Shown here: positions 8,052 to 15,774 of the stretch, piece by piece
Layout of the letters: every line of letters starts with the position of its first letter
Numbering within the stretch: position 1 is the stretch's first letter
DNA from: Bacteroidales bacterium
GTDB lineage: Bacteria; Bacteroidota; Bacteroidia; Bacteroidales; UBA932
DNA: 64,000 nucleotides
Reading direction: 5' to 3'
Assembly: GCA_017430365.1 (NCBI GenBank)
Contig: JAFRNC010000002.1
Coordinates: 124,001 to 188,000 of the forward strand
Made by a program: the position numbers and the translations under genes
The notes under the pieces: generated by a model
The model's input: only the letters and a program-made list of their open reading frames with translations
The model's database searches: none
What the model was told of the DNA's origin: nothing

Positions 8052-9623
8052 ATGAACCAGAAGCATCTTTTCGGCAGTTTTTTCCATCTTGGACTCGCCA
8101 TAATAGCAACTATTTTCGTTACGCCGTCTTGCCAACAAAGAAGTGAGCAGAACGGAATGGATGAGTCGGCTTTTGTCTTTGAAACAACGAATATCAAAGG
8201 AAATGAGGCCGAATATTCCAGGCCGGCATTGATTACAGGGCACATCTCAAACCGGGAGGCATATCCGAAAACGACGGAAATCAGCATCGTGATTCCGTTT
8301 TATGACCGAGTTTCGGAGAAACAAACATCGACCATCTATGAGGATGCCTTTGCGTTTTCTTTTGTGCCTTACGCGCCGAGGACCATCTCGATGCCGCCAT
8401 ACATTGACCATTTGATGATTTGTCCAGGGGATTCCATTCACGTGGAACTGGATTTTGCTGATTTGGGGAAGGTGGTGTATTCTGGGGAGGGTGCGGAGAA
8501 CAACGAGAAGTTCAATGACTTCTTCGTGAGATTCTATCTTAGAGATTGGCCTGGGTTTTCAGAGTGGGAATTGGATTCGGGAGGGGAACCTGTTTTACGG
8601 AAATACGAGCATGCTGATGCTTTTGTGGCTGCGATCAAGCAAAAGTTGGGATCACATCTTTCCCGTTTGAATGAGTTCATTCACGAGGCTCAACCAAGTC
8701 CGGAACTAATCGCGCTCTGCCGCAAAGAAATAGAGGCCGATTACTATTCAGCGCTTATTCAAGGCCTGCTCGGGTATAAAGATCTCCAAAAGGAAGATGT
8801 CTTGGCCTACTTCCAGGTAAAAGATGCCGAGCCGCTCTTCAGTGAGGACTGCATGAGCGGCAACCTGTTTGAGTTATCTTCCAATATTGCCACGTGGGTA
8901 TTCAGCTCCCTTGACCGGAAAGAAGTCCTTCGTTTAGCCAATGATTATAACGCTCAGGGCGATTTCTTGAAACAGGCGACTAAGAATAATATGCTACGCC
9001 AGATGCTCCTCACTCATTTCTATAATCAGTTGCTGGAAGCAAATGAGGTGGATCGTTTTGAGGAGTACTTTGCAAACTTCAATGAAAATGTGACATATCC
9101 GCTGCTGAAACTCTCTACCCGGGACCGGTATGTTCTCAAGAAGGCCTGGCAGGAGAACCCTCGGGCACTTTCCGAAGCCATCCTGAACGCTGATAAGCCC
9201 AGAGATGGTCAGGCCATTGTTATGAAGGAGAACGAGGGGCTCAAGCTATTAAGGTCGGTGATTGCCCAGGAAGAAAAAATGGTGGTCTATGTCACAATCG
9301 GCGCCACCTGGTGCCCCGCTTCACGACAGGAACTGCCTTTCCAGCAAAGCCTGGCCGCTGATGAAAAAGGGAAGCCGCTCCGCGTGGTCAATTTCTGGTT
9401 GGATTCCGGGGCCGATGATCTGGATTCCATCGCCCTCGGAATCGAGAATTACCACCTGACCGATGCCCAGCGGGCTGGGCTTGACCCGATTCTCCACCTC
9501 GGACGTGGCATTCCTTTCTATATTCTGATTGACAAGGAAGGTGTGATTGTGGACTTCGGAGAGTACCTGCGGCCGTCTATTCCGGAGACTCGGACTAAAA
9601 TTGAGGCGTATTTAGGACAATGA
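8052..9623 (+). CDS. Thioredoxin-fold lipoprotein, mobile-element cargo
   Basis: This 523-residue protein has a lipoprotein signal peptide ending FVTPSCQQ, an N-terminal region (about 45-130) of the beta-rich type seen before TlpA domains in Bacteroidetes (DUF4369-like), a long helical middle (about 150-390), and a C-terminal thioredoxin-like domain (about 400-523). The active-site segment reads ATWCPASRQELP, so the usual second cysteine of CxxC is a serine. The cis-proline segment GIPFYILIDKEG is intact. A CxxS site argues against ordinary disulfide reduction and for isomerase-like or binding activity. No phage or conjugation motif is visible, so it is treated as cargo. It is the only plus-strand gene of the element. 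Confidence 0.7.
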   Translation: MNQKHLFGSFFHLGLAIIATIFVTPSCQQRSEQNGMDESAFVFETTNIKGNEAEYSRPALITGHISNREAYPKTTEISIVIPFYDRVSEKQTSTIYEDAFAFSFVPYAPRTISMPPYIDHLMICPGDSIHVELDFADLGKVVYSGEGAENNEKFNDFFVRFYLRDWPGFSEWELDSGGEPVLRKYEHADAFVAAIKQKLGSHLSRLNEFIHEAQPSPELIALCRKEIEADYYSALIQGLLGYKDLQKEDVLAYFQVKDAEPLFSEDCMSGNLFELSSNIATWVFSSLDRKEVLRLANDYNAQGDFLKQATKNNMLRQMLLTHFYNQLLEANEVDRFEEYFANFNENVTYPLLKLSTRDRYVLKKAWQENPRALSEAILNADKPRDGQAIVMKENEGLKLLRSVIAQEEKMVVYVTIGATWCPASRQELPFQQSLAADEKGKPLRVVNFWLDSGADDLDSIALGIENYHLTDAQRAGLDPILHLGRGIPFYILIDKEGVIVDFGEYLRPSIPETRTKIEAYLGQ

Positions 9624-9655
9624 GTATCCGATAACTATACTGTTAGTAATAAAGC

Positions 9656-9691
9656 AACTGCCGTCATCTCGTTTGAGGTGGCGGCAGTTTG
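9656..9691 (+). terminator. Terminator-like hairpin after cargo gene
   Basis: ACTGCCGTCATCTC pairs with GAGGTGGCGGCAGT across a GTTT loop, with G-U pairs, starting 35 bases after the cargo stop codon. It lies between the convergent cargo and relaxase genes and may serve both. Confidence 0.6.
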
Positions 9692-9704
9692 CTGCAATAG
9701 GCTG

Positions 9705-11087
9705 TTATCTCGATATCCCACCGGCACGGCCACGATCAATTCTGTCGATTCTCCAGTCATACTCACCATCGGCAACACTTTTGACTCCTCTTTCAGCACG
9801 GTTGAGCTCCCAGTCATTAAATTTTGCTATTTTGCTGGATACATAGACAAGCCAGTTACCAATTGCTTGAAAAGTGGTTTTCGCAATTGCAGCCAGCCTC
9901 GTCATCACGTTCTTGATTATGTAGGCTTCATTATCTCGAAAGCAATCTCCGTGATTGCCGCCACGACCGCCGGTTCCGGAATAAGCATAGTCCTGGATCG
10001 CTTCGATGGCGAATTTGATTACTTCATCCGTGGCTACCAGGTAGCCTGAAACGGCACGAAGGGCCGGGTTCATCCACTCGTCGCTGGTTTTAATCGAGTC
10101 CTTCTCTCTGCGTTTTTCTTCGACTTCCGACTGTAGTCCTTCAAGCGCGGCTTGTTCTATGTTGATTCTTTGTTCCAGTCTGTCGATCTCACTCTGCTTC
10201 TCGGCGACCTTTGATTCGGCGCTGGAGAGTTCGGCTTTAGCGGCCATGGCTTTCTTATCGGCCTCGTCCTTCTCCTGCTGCGCCTTGCGGGCCTGGTTCT
10301 TGGCCTCCTGCGCCTTCTTCTCAGCCTTGGTTTTTTCCTCCGTCGCTTGGCGAGCCTGGTTCTTGGCGACATCTCTTTCACTCTGGATCTTGCGCTTCTC
10401 TTCTTCCAGCCGTTTCTTCTCCTTCTCCTGTTTCTGGAGAATGAAGTCGTTTCGCTCCAGATGGTCCAGCCCGGTCTCTGACTTTTTCTGCCCGCGCTCC
10501 ATATTCAGCGCCTCAGCCACCATGTCCTGCATTGCTGACATATCATTGGCATCGAGTTTTATGGATTTCCCGGTCGAATGATCCATCCAGTCCCAAATGA
10601 TATGGGCATGGTAGTTCGGCTTCCAGGTGCTGTCATCACCGGGGATTTCATAGTGTCCTTCGTCTCTGTGAAGGTGGACCTGAAGCGCCTTGATGCCCCA
10701 CCTGGATTCAACCATCCGGGTAAAGCGGAGAAGTGCTTTGAGCCGGGTGTCTTCATTGATGACAACGACACATTCCCGTATAGGGCTGCATCCCTTCCTG
10801 ACACGCACTTTGCCGTTCTTGTCGGTATATTCGACGTCCTTCTCCTGCATGGAGCGTCCGGTCTTTTGTTTGACCATGACCCTGATGGATTCAAGGTGCT
10901 GCTGAAGGGTGACGCCCTCCATTTCAGGCGCGACATAGGAAGCGTTGTGCTTGCTCAGATCGAGACGGACGTAGAGTTTCTTGGGGTCGAGCGACTTGAT
11001 GTACTCTGCGTCCCGCCTGTTGTGGCGTTCGCTCTGGGCGATATTGCATGGCTTCACGTGGACGGAAGCCTTGGGTTTCGTACTCAT
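9705..11087 (-). CDS. MobV-like relaxase / plasmid recombination (Mob_Pre) protein
   Basis: This 460-residue protein has an N-terminal Mob_Pre relaxase domain (about 1-200). It starts with the family-typical ASVHVKPCNIAQSERHNRR and contains the metal-binding cluster VHLHRDEGHYE followed by NYHAHIIWDWMD, the H-x-DE...NxHxH pattern. It would nick the element's origin of transfer and stay covalently bound to the DNA strand during conjugative mobilization. Residues about 215-335 form a long Lys/Glu/Ala coiled coil (repeated EKKAQEAKNQARKAQQEKDE-like heptads). The C-terminal about 110 residues are less recognisable. A palindrome-rich region upstream may be oriT. Confidence 0.85.
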   Translation of the reverse strand: MSTKPKASVHVKPCNIAQSERHNRRDAEYIKSLDPKKLYVRLDLSKHNASYVAPEMEGVTLQQHLESIRVMVKQKTGRSMQEKDVEYTDKNGKVRVRKGCSPIRECVVVINEDTRLKALLRFTRMVESRWGIKALQVHLHRDEGHYEIPGDDSTWKPNYHAHIIWDWMDHSTGKSIKLDANDMSAMQDMVAEALNMERGQKKSETGLDHLERNDFILQKQEKEKKRLEEEKRKIQSERDVAKNQARQATEEKTKAEKKAQEAKNQARKAQQEKDEADKKAMAAKAELSSAESKVAEKQSEIDRLEQRINIEQAALEGLQSEVEEKRREKDSIKTSDEWMNPALRAVSGYLVATDEVIKFAIEAIQDYAYSGTGGRGGNHGDCFRDNEAYIIKNVMTRLAAIAKTTFQAIGNWLVYVSSKIAKFNDWELNRAERGVKSVADGEYDWRIDRIDRGRAGGISR

Positions 11088-11511
11088 TGTGTGTTAGATT
11101 TAGTGGTTGATGATGATGTGGAGCCATGCCCGGGTCATTAGGGCGGAGCCCTGATCGGTGGGTGCAGGGAGAGACTCACTCCCTGCCCGGGGATCCAAGG
11201 GGCGGGTGTCCCTTGCCCAGCCCTCGGCAGAGCCCACAACTACAGAAGCGAAGCGAGTAGTTATAGTGGGCTATAACAGGGCGAGCCCTGCTGTTAAACC
11301 TGCCACCCTCCGGACTGGTTTCGCTTCTTTCTTCTTTCCCTTAAATTAAGGCTTCATTATGAGTTCAATCTAGGATATAAGGGAAGAAGAAAGTGCGTGA
11401 ACCGGGGCTATCCTTGCTGCCGGTTACTGCCGCCGGAGGGTCTCCGCCTCCCGTGTCCACTTTCCCGTCGGTTTGGGAATAAAGGGAAAGAGAAAAGACG
11501 CGGGGATAAAC
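11088..11511. other. Palindrome-rich intergenic region, candidate oriT
   Basis: This 424-base gap between the relaxase and the next minus-strand gene has several inverted repeats. GCAGGGAG/CTCCCTGC occurs at 11164-11186. AGCCCACAACTAC (11231-11243) pairs with GTAGTTATAGTGGGCT (11257-11272) with a small bulge. AACAGGGC-GA-GCCCTG lies just after it near 11275. Location directly upstream of a MobV-type relaxase is where oriT is normally found. No credible reading frame is present. Confidence 0.5.
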
Positions 11512-12012
11512 CTACTGTGCCCCACCTGGATCTGTTGGATTTGCGCAGTCGGATTTATCGGTTTCGACAGCAATTTCAGGTGGGACACGCTTCGTGGTTC
11601 TGGACGGTTTCACGATCGGCTTGACCACAGGTCTGCTGTCAAAGAAACTACTCTTTATCATCCTCCAACCGGTGAACCAGACAGACAAGCAAATCAACGT
11701 GTGGATGGTGGTCCGGTTGGACGATTCCGACCGGAGAATGCCAATCTGGTTGAACTCCTGGACTATGCGGGTAGCCGTCTTACGGTCACAGCCCCACAAT
11801 CGGGCAAGTTCGACCTTGGAAGCCTTGAATTGCCCGGGTTGTAGGACAGCTGAATAGTTCTTTCCTGAGACCTTGGTTTCCTCCAGGACGGCCATCCGGA
11901 TGAAGGTTTTGAGGCACTTCATCCGGAGGATATCCTGCTGCTCGTCCGATAGATAATCGAGCTGCACATCATTGAGGGTGATGCTGTATCGAAGGTTCGT
12001 GTATTGGCTCAT
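11512..12012 (-). CDS. Winged-helix DNA-binding protein of mobilizable element
   Basis: This 166-residue protein has a helical N-terminus (DVQLDYLSDEQQDILRMKCLKTFIRMAV) and a helix-turn-helix around residues 62-95 (FKASKVELARLWGCDRKTATRIVQEFNQIGIL), with the basic recognition segment CDRKTATRIV. The C-terminus is Pro/Lys-rich and probably disordered. It overlaps the upstream HTH gene by four bases (ATGA), so they are translationally coupled. It may control excision, replication or mobilization; no specific family name is recognised. Confidence 0.6.
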   Translation of the reverse strand: MSQYTNLRYSITLNDVQLDYLSDEQQDILRMKCLKTFIRMAVLEETKVSGKNYSAVLQPGQFKASKVELARLWGCDRKTATRIVQEFNQIGILRSESSNRTTIHTLICLSVWFTGWRMIKSSFFDSRPVVKPIVKPSRTTKRVPPEIAVETDKSDCANPTDPGGAQ

Positions 12013-12353
12013 CGCTGTTGGCTTTGCTTGGCCAGTTCACGCGCCTTGTCGACATCGAAGACGATCCGTCGCCCGATACGGGAAACGATAGCATCCCTGA
12101 GGATTCCGCCGCCTTCGGAGGATCCGTCCTCTTTGCGGGGCATACGCATCAAGGAATAAACAGTGGAATCGGAGCATCCAAGTTCTACAGCCAAGGCATG
12201 TATCCCGAGAGCTTTCTGTCCGGTTGAAGCCTGGGAGGATCCAGCGTTCGGGGAGAGGGAGAGAGCATAATGTGTGAGTTGGCAGTATTCCTCTCCGGTC
12301 ATCTGCCAAAGGGGCTTTTGAAGCAGCCCTTCAATCTTGTTTATTGTCTCCAT
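12009..12353 (-). CDS. DUF3853 family helix-turn-helix protein (excisionase/regulator-like)
   Basis: This 114-residue protein has the DUF3853 opening (KPLWQMTGEEYCQLTHYAL) and a helix-turn-helix near residues 48-72 (KALGIHALAVELGCSDSTVYSLMR), then a basic wing-like end (IVSRIGRRIVFDVDKARELA). DUF3853 proteins recur in Bacteroidales integrative elements and resemble MerR/excisionase-type DNA binders. It is the first gene of a two-gene unit with the winged-helix protein. The likely role is excision control or a mobilization accessory. Confidence 0.75.
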   Translation of the reverse strand: METINKIEGLLQKPLWQMTGEEYCQLTHYALSLSPNAGSSQASTGQKALGIHALAVELGCSDSTVYSLMRMPRKEDGSSEGGGILRDAIVSRIGRRIVFDVDKARELAKQSQQR

Positions 12354-12709
12354 ATTCTTGAAGTTTTGTGTTATTCAACTTTGGCTTCATCCTCTTTCTG
12401 GTCGGCTTGTTTTTGTATGATTTTGCCAACCTCGAAAAATAAATCGACCGAAAACCTGGGAATTATGGGTCACTTCCCAAGCTCAAGTTATGGATTAGGT
12501 ATATCTTATAGGCTTCTCCAAGCGCCATTTTGCGGTTTTTCTTCAAAAAAGGAGGTTTCGAGTATACTTTTGCTCAAAAAATGGTACTCAGAATTTGAAG
12601 GGCGTCCAAAAAGAGCATATGCAGTTAAACAAGAATCCCTCCCGGAAGCGGAAGAGATTCTCAGTAAATCTGCCAAGCAAATGCTTGCGTTATGAGCGAA
12701 AGAAAGGGA
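12354..12709. other. Intergenic gap inside the mobile element
   Basis: This AT-rich stretch of 356 bases between the DUF3853 gene and the DUF4143 ATPase gene has a short TGGGAA/TTCCCA inverted repeat near 12460-12480 but no identifiable gene. A 141-codon plus-strand frame crosses it but begins antisense inside the DUF3853 gene, has an unnatural composition and shows no domain. Confidence 0.4.
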
Positions 12710-13900
12710 TTACTTGAACAAATCCACGGGGTTAATGGAAAGAAAGTCTTCGGCCTTCATTCCACCTTCCCCAACAACCAAGGATAAATATGGCTTGAAC
12801 ATGCCATTGAATTCCGAAAGCCCGCGATTCCACTGATCAGAGTTACTCTTGACTTCAATGGCGATCAACTTGCCATTTTTCTCCAGAACATAATCTACCT
12901 CACAGCCTTCGCCATTTCGCCAGTAGTACACTTTGTACTTCCCGGCATACGCATAACTCATGATGTGTGCGCCGATAGCTGACTCATACAAGCGTCCCCA
13001 TAAGGTCCGGTCTAAGATGGCTTCCTCCAGTGTTTTCCCGCAATAAAGAGTTTTCAGGGCATTATTGTAAACCTGATGCTTGGGAACAGAATTCTTCTTC
13101 CTGGCCAGGTCATTGGCGTATTTATTCAATCCCGCAACAAGTCCGGCTTGGGACAATAAGTTAAGATAGCCCGTAATCGTCGTAGTGTTCCCAGCGTCAT
13201 TCATCTGCCCGATCATCTTCGTTAGGGACAATTCCTGACCTGAATAAGCTGAGGAGAGTTCGACTGTCTGCCTTAGGAGCGCAGGCTTGGTAATCTTCTC
13301 ATTGACGAGGATATCCTTGTTAATCGTCGCATCCACAATAGCCCCGCTGATGTAATCCATCCAGCGCTCGGGGTCATCGATTAACTCAGCCGCTCCCGGA
13401 TAGGCGCCATAATAGATAAACTGTTCGATTGTAAAACCGAAAGCTTCCTTCATCTCCGCATAGGACCAGTGCGAGAGGATAATCCGTTCGAAACGTCCTT
13501 CAAGACTGTCGGCCAGCCCCTTGTCAAGCATTACACGCGATGAACCCAGAAGGACGACTTTCAAAGGAACATCATTGAAGGTGTCGCTATCCCACTCCTT
13601 CTTAACGATTTCACTCCACCCAATGATCTTCTGGATCTCGTCAATGATCAGAATCAGCTCCGGTAGATGCTCCACCTTCATCTTTGCACGGGCAGCATTC
13701 CAGCAGTCGCTGATCCAGGAAAGATTCGTAACAGGGACAGCATCGGCCGTGTAAAACATATAGGGAATATCCTGCGACTGGACAACCTGTTTCATCAAAG
13801 TGGACTTCCCCACCTGGCGCGGACCCATGATCACTTGTATGAAACGTCGTTTTTCAGCCACGCGCTTCGCAAGCGTACTATACTGAACTCTCTTATACAT
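12710..13900 (-). CDS. DUF4143 AAA-type ATPase
   Basis: This 396-residue protein has an N-terminal AAA_14 domain with Walker A GPRQVGKST (about residues 26-34) and Walker B LILIIDEIQK, plus an arginine-bearing sensor segment LLGSSRVM. The C-terminal DUF4143 domain (about 190-396) includes the restriction-endonuclease-like tail EVDYVLEKNGKLIAIEVKS. These ATPases are common on bacterial and archaeal mobile elements. Their biochemical function is not established; nuclease, toxin-like or defence roles have been suggested. It has its own good promoter upstream, so it is expressed apart from the mobilization genes. Confidence 0.85.
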   Translation of the reverse strand: MYKRVQYSTLAKRVAEKRRFIQVIMGPRQVGKSTLMKQVVQSQDIPYMFYTADAVPVTNLSWISDCWNAARAKMKVEHLPELILIIDEIQKIIGWSEIVKKEWDSDTFNDVPLKVVLLGSSRVMLDKGLADSLEGRFERIILSHWSYAEMKEAFGFTIEQFIYYGAYPGAAELIDDPERWMDYISGAIVDATINKDILVNEKITKPALLRQTVELSSAYSGQELSLTKMIGQMNDAGNTTTITGYLNLLSQAGLVAGLNKYANDLARKKNSVPKHQVYNNALKTLYCGKTLEEAILDRTLWGRLYESAIGAHIMSYAYAGKYKVYYWRNGEGCEVDYVLEKNGKLIAIEVKSNSDQWNRGLSEFNGMFKPYLSLVVGEGGMKAEDFLSINPVDLFK

Positions 13901-13925
13901 AATTGTTTATGTTTTCTTTCCTAAT

Positions 13926-13957
13926 TTTACTCAATCGAATGAGCAAATTTACTCAAT
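13926..13957. promoter_or_regulatory. Direct repeats overlapping the DUF4143 ATPase promoter
   Basis: TTTACTCAAT occurs at 13926-13935 and again at 13948-13957, a centre-to-centre distance of 22 bases or two helical turns. One copy overlaps the -7 box and the other lies around the start point. This is typical operator geometry; the binding protein is unknown. Confidence 0.4.
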
Positions 13958-13974
13958 TAATTGACAATATCAAA
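13944..13974 (-). promoter_or_regulatory. Promoter of the DUF4143 ATPase gene
   Basis: On the minus strand TTTG (13974-13971) is followed after exactly 19 bases by TAAATTTG (13951-13944), a near-perfect Bacteroidetes promoter. Transcription would start about 38 bases upstream of the ATG at 13900. Confidence 0.75.
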
Positions 13975-14128
13975 TCCATCTGTTGATTCTTGTCTGGAAA
14001 TTCAACCTCGTCAATTGTGTCTACAGTGTTGACACAAACACCTCGGCCTTACGTATCACCTTACTTTTCACCTCTCTTTCTATCATTTTGTCCGGTGAAA
14101 GCTAATACCACCTGCTATTCTCCAATTA

Positions 14129-15493
14129 CTACAACAAATTATTGAACTTCGTCATCGAGTCGGCCTTGATGGAGTCCACGATGTCAATGTAGGGCTTCAT
14201 GGCTTTGTAGTCTGAGTGGCCGGTCCATTTCATTACGATATTCGGTGGGATACCCAGGGAAAGGGCATTCACGACGAAGGAACGGCGTCCCGTATGAGTC
14301 CCGACCAATTCCCATTTAGGATGAATCTCGTCAATGCGGACGTTACCTTTATAGGAGGTGATTCGGATAGGCTCATTGATCTCGGCCAATTTGCACAGTT
14401 CCTTGAGGTCTCGGTTCATTGCCTGGTTGGTATAGTTCGGCAATGCCTTATCGCCGTTGAAGGAAATATCCTTGTATTTCCCCAGAATGGCTTTGGTTAT
14501 GTCGTTCAGTTCAATGGATATACTGTCCGCCGTTTTGACGGTCGTAATCTCGATATGGTCGCCCTTGATGTCACTTCGGCGAAGGTTGTTGACGTCGGAA
14601 TGCCGGAGGCCGGAGAAGCAGCAGAATAGGAAGATATCCCGAATGGGATCCAGATATGCTTTTTCTCCAGTAAGTTCTAGATTCCGGATTCGGGTCATTT
14701 CCTCTTTGGTAAGATAGATAACCTTCTTCTGGGTCATTTTCAAAGTCGGTTTGAAGGTTTTGTATGTGAGGTTGGTATTGTACCCTCGTTCGGTGGCCCA
14801 GTTCAAGTACCAGCGGAGGTATCTCAGCTTTTTCTCAATTGTGGCGTTCTTCAAGCCGGTGATGTCATCGTGGTCGTACTTCTCCCTGTCGCCCTTCTTC
14901 TTACGGGGTGTCCGGAGGGTTTTATTGTCTCTCAAGTAGGCAACAAATTCTGTTAAAGTCGGTTCTGTCAGATCGGAGAATTTGATATTGCTTTTGAACG
15001 CCTGCAGGTCGCGTTTCAATGAAGCCCACTTTTCAAAGGTGCCTTCCGTCCATGCGTTTTTCTCACCACCCTCCTTCACGAACTTCTCAAAGGTCGCAAA
15101 GAAGTCCGGATTCCTGGGTTTGCGCTCCTTCTTCGGTTCCGGATCCGGACGCTTCGGGATGGTTCCCTTCAAGCGGTCTTCATAGGTTTTCTGTAGCTCA
15201 CTAACCGTCGGGATCTTATCAGTCGCCTCATAAAACATGAAAGAAGACTCCATCTGGTCCTTGATATTCCGGAGCACCGTGTTGATGGAAAGGGCTGTTT
15301 CGCCCTTTGGCCCCTTATAACCATCTTTTACCAGTTGGCTTCCTTCATCCCAGGCAGACTTGTCATTGAGTTGACAACCTGTCTTGAAATCAATCCTCTG
15401 CCCATTGAATGTAGCGCGGAGTCTGATTTGGAAAAGACTCTTGTCCTTTCCGTATGCCCGCAACTTGAAAGCGACATTTCTTTTGATCTTCAT
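14129..15493 (-). CDS. int: Tyrosine recombinase integrase of the mobile element
   Basis: This 454-residue protein has an N-terminal arm-binding-like domain (1-100), a SAM-like core-binding domain (about 140-265) and a C-terminal catalytic domain. Catalytic residues are visible as FSGLRHSD (Arg I), GTHTGRRSF (His-x-x-Arg) and TGHSDYKAMKPYI (His and nucleophilic Tyr). It belongs to the Bacteroidetes phage-integrase-like family used by NBU- and CTn-type elements. It would catalyse recombination between the element's att site and the tRNA-Asp 3' end. It lies about 130 bases from attR and reads away from it, inward into the element. Confidence 0.95.
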   Translation of the reverse strand: MKIKRNVAFKLRAYGKDKSLFQIRLRATFNGQRIDFKTGCQLNDKSAWDEGSQLVKDGYKGPKGETALSINTVLRNIKDQMESSFMFYEATDKIPTVSELQKTYEDRLKGTIPKRPDPEPKKERKPRNPDFFATFEKFVKEGGEKNAWTEGTFEKWASLKRDLQAFKSNIKFSDLTEPTLTEFVAYLRDNKTLRTPRKKKGDREKYDHDDITGLKNATIEKKLRYLRWYLNWATERGYNTNLTYKTFKPTLKMTQKKVIYLTKEEMTRIRNLELTGEKAYLDPIRDIFLFCCFSGLRHSDVNNLRRSDIKGDHIEITTVKTADSISIELNDITKAILGKYKDISFNGDKALPNYTNQAMNRDLKELCKLAEINEPIRITSYKGNVRIDEIHPKWELVGTHTGRRSFVVNALSLGIPPNIVMKWTGHSDYKAMKPYIDIVDSIKADSMTKFNNLL

Positions 15494-15512
15494 AGCGTCT
15501 CCTTGTTAAATC

Positions 15513-15535
15513 GTGCCCCAATAATGCCCCAATTT
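15513..15535 (+). repeat. Right arm-type repeat (double TGCCCCA)
   Basis: TGCCCCA-ATAA-TGCCCCA lies upstream of the integrase start codon and 86 bases inside attR. It copies the left-end sequence at 7915-7937 with one base of spacer difference and the same orientation. Proximity to int suggests that integrase could both bind arm sites and repress its own gene here. Confidence 0.5.
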
Positions 15536-15561
15536 TGTACAATATTGAGTAACCTCACTCG

Positions 15562-15593
15562 CAAAGATACGCAATAGAAAGCATTCCTGCAAG
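15562..15593 (-). promoter_or_regulatory. Probable integrase promoter
   Basis: On the minus strand a TATCTTTG box (15569-15562) is preceded after 20 bases by CTTG (15593-15590), a partial -33 match. The 69-base leader to the integrase ATG contains the right arm-type repeat. Confidence 0.5.
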
Positions 15594-15620
15594 GGTTTGC
15601 AAAGGGTGTTCCAGTTGATT

Positions 15621-15641
15621 TTCGAGCCTCGTCCGCACCGC
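15621..15641 (+). repeat. attR, displaced tRNA-Asp 3' end
   Basis: A copy of the last 21 bases of the tRNA-Asp region with one mismatch. It is followed directly by a strong terminator, which was presumably the original tRNA-Asp terminator before integration. Confidence 0.88.
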
Positions 15642-15677
15642 AAAAAAAGAGCAGCGAATCTTCGCTGCTCTTTTTTT
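15642..15677 (+). terminator. Original tRNA-Asp terminator
   Basis: GAGCAGCGAA at 15649-15658 pairs with TTCGCTGCTC at 15661-15670 and is followed by seven T; an A-run on the other side allows bidirectional function. It sits immediately after attR. Confidence 0.85.
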
Positions 15678-15742
15678 GCAGTGCGGACTGCCGCACTTGC
15701 TTCTTCCGGGGCACATCCCCGGGCCCCTCGCAGCAAACTGCG

Positions 15743-15774
15743 GCGCAGCGCTCAAAGCGCTGCGTTTTTATTTT
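15743..15774 (+). terminator. Terminator-like hairpin
   Basis: GCAGCGCT (15745-15752) pairs with AGCGCTGC (15756-15763) around a three-base loop and is followed by GTTTTTATTTT. No plus-strand gene ends just before it, so it may be left over from earlier sequence or back up the tRNA terminator. Confidence 0.55.

Larger units (their letters stand above)
7850..15641. mobile_element. Integrative and mobilizable element in tRNA-Asp
   Basis: The element spans from the 3' end of tRNA-Asp to a second copy of that 3' end at 15621-15641. It contains, in order: inward arm-type repeats, a thioredoxin-fold lipoprotein cargo gene, a MobV-like relaxase, an origin-of-transfer-like palindrome region, two small DNA-binding proteins, a DUF4143 ATPase and a tyrosine integrase next to the far end. 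It encodes no conjugation apparatus, so it would need a helper conjugative element to transfer. By eye the base composition is more AT-rich than the flanking chromosome. Gene content resembles NBU- or Tn4555-like mobilizable units of Bacteroidales in plan, but no close match can be claimed. Confidence 0.88.

Noticed and set aside
12270..12695. 141-codon plus-strand frame in the mobile element
   Set aside because: Starts antisense within the DUF3853 gene and has a Ser/Cys/Leu-rich, domain-free sequence; more likely an accidental frame.
15490..15755. Small overlapping frames around attR
   Set aside because: Cross the att repeat and a terminator; no start signal or conserved pattern.
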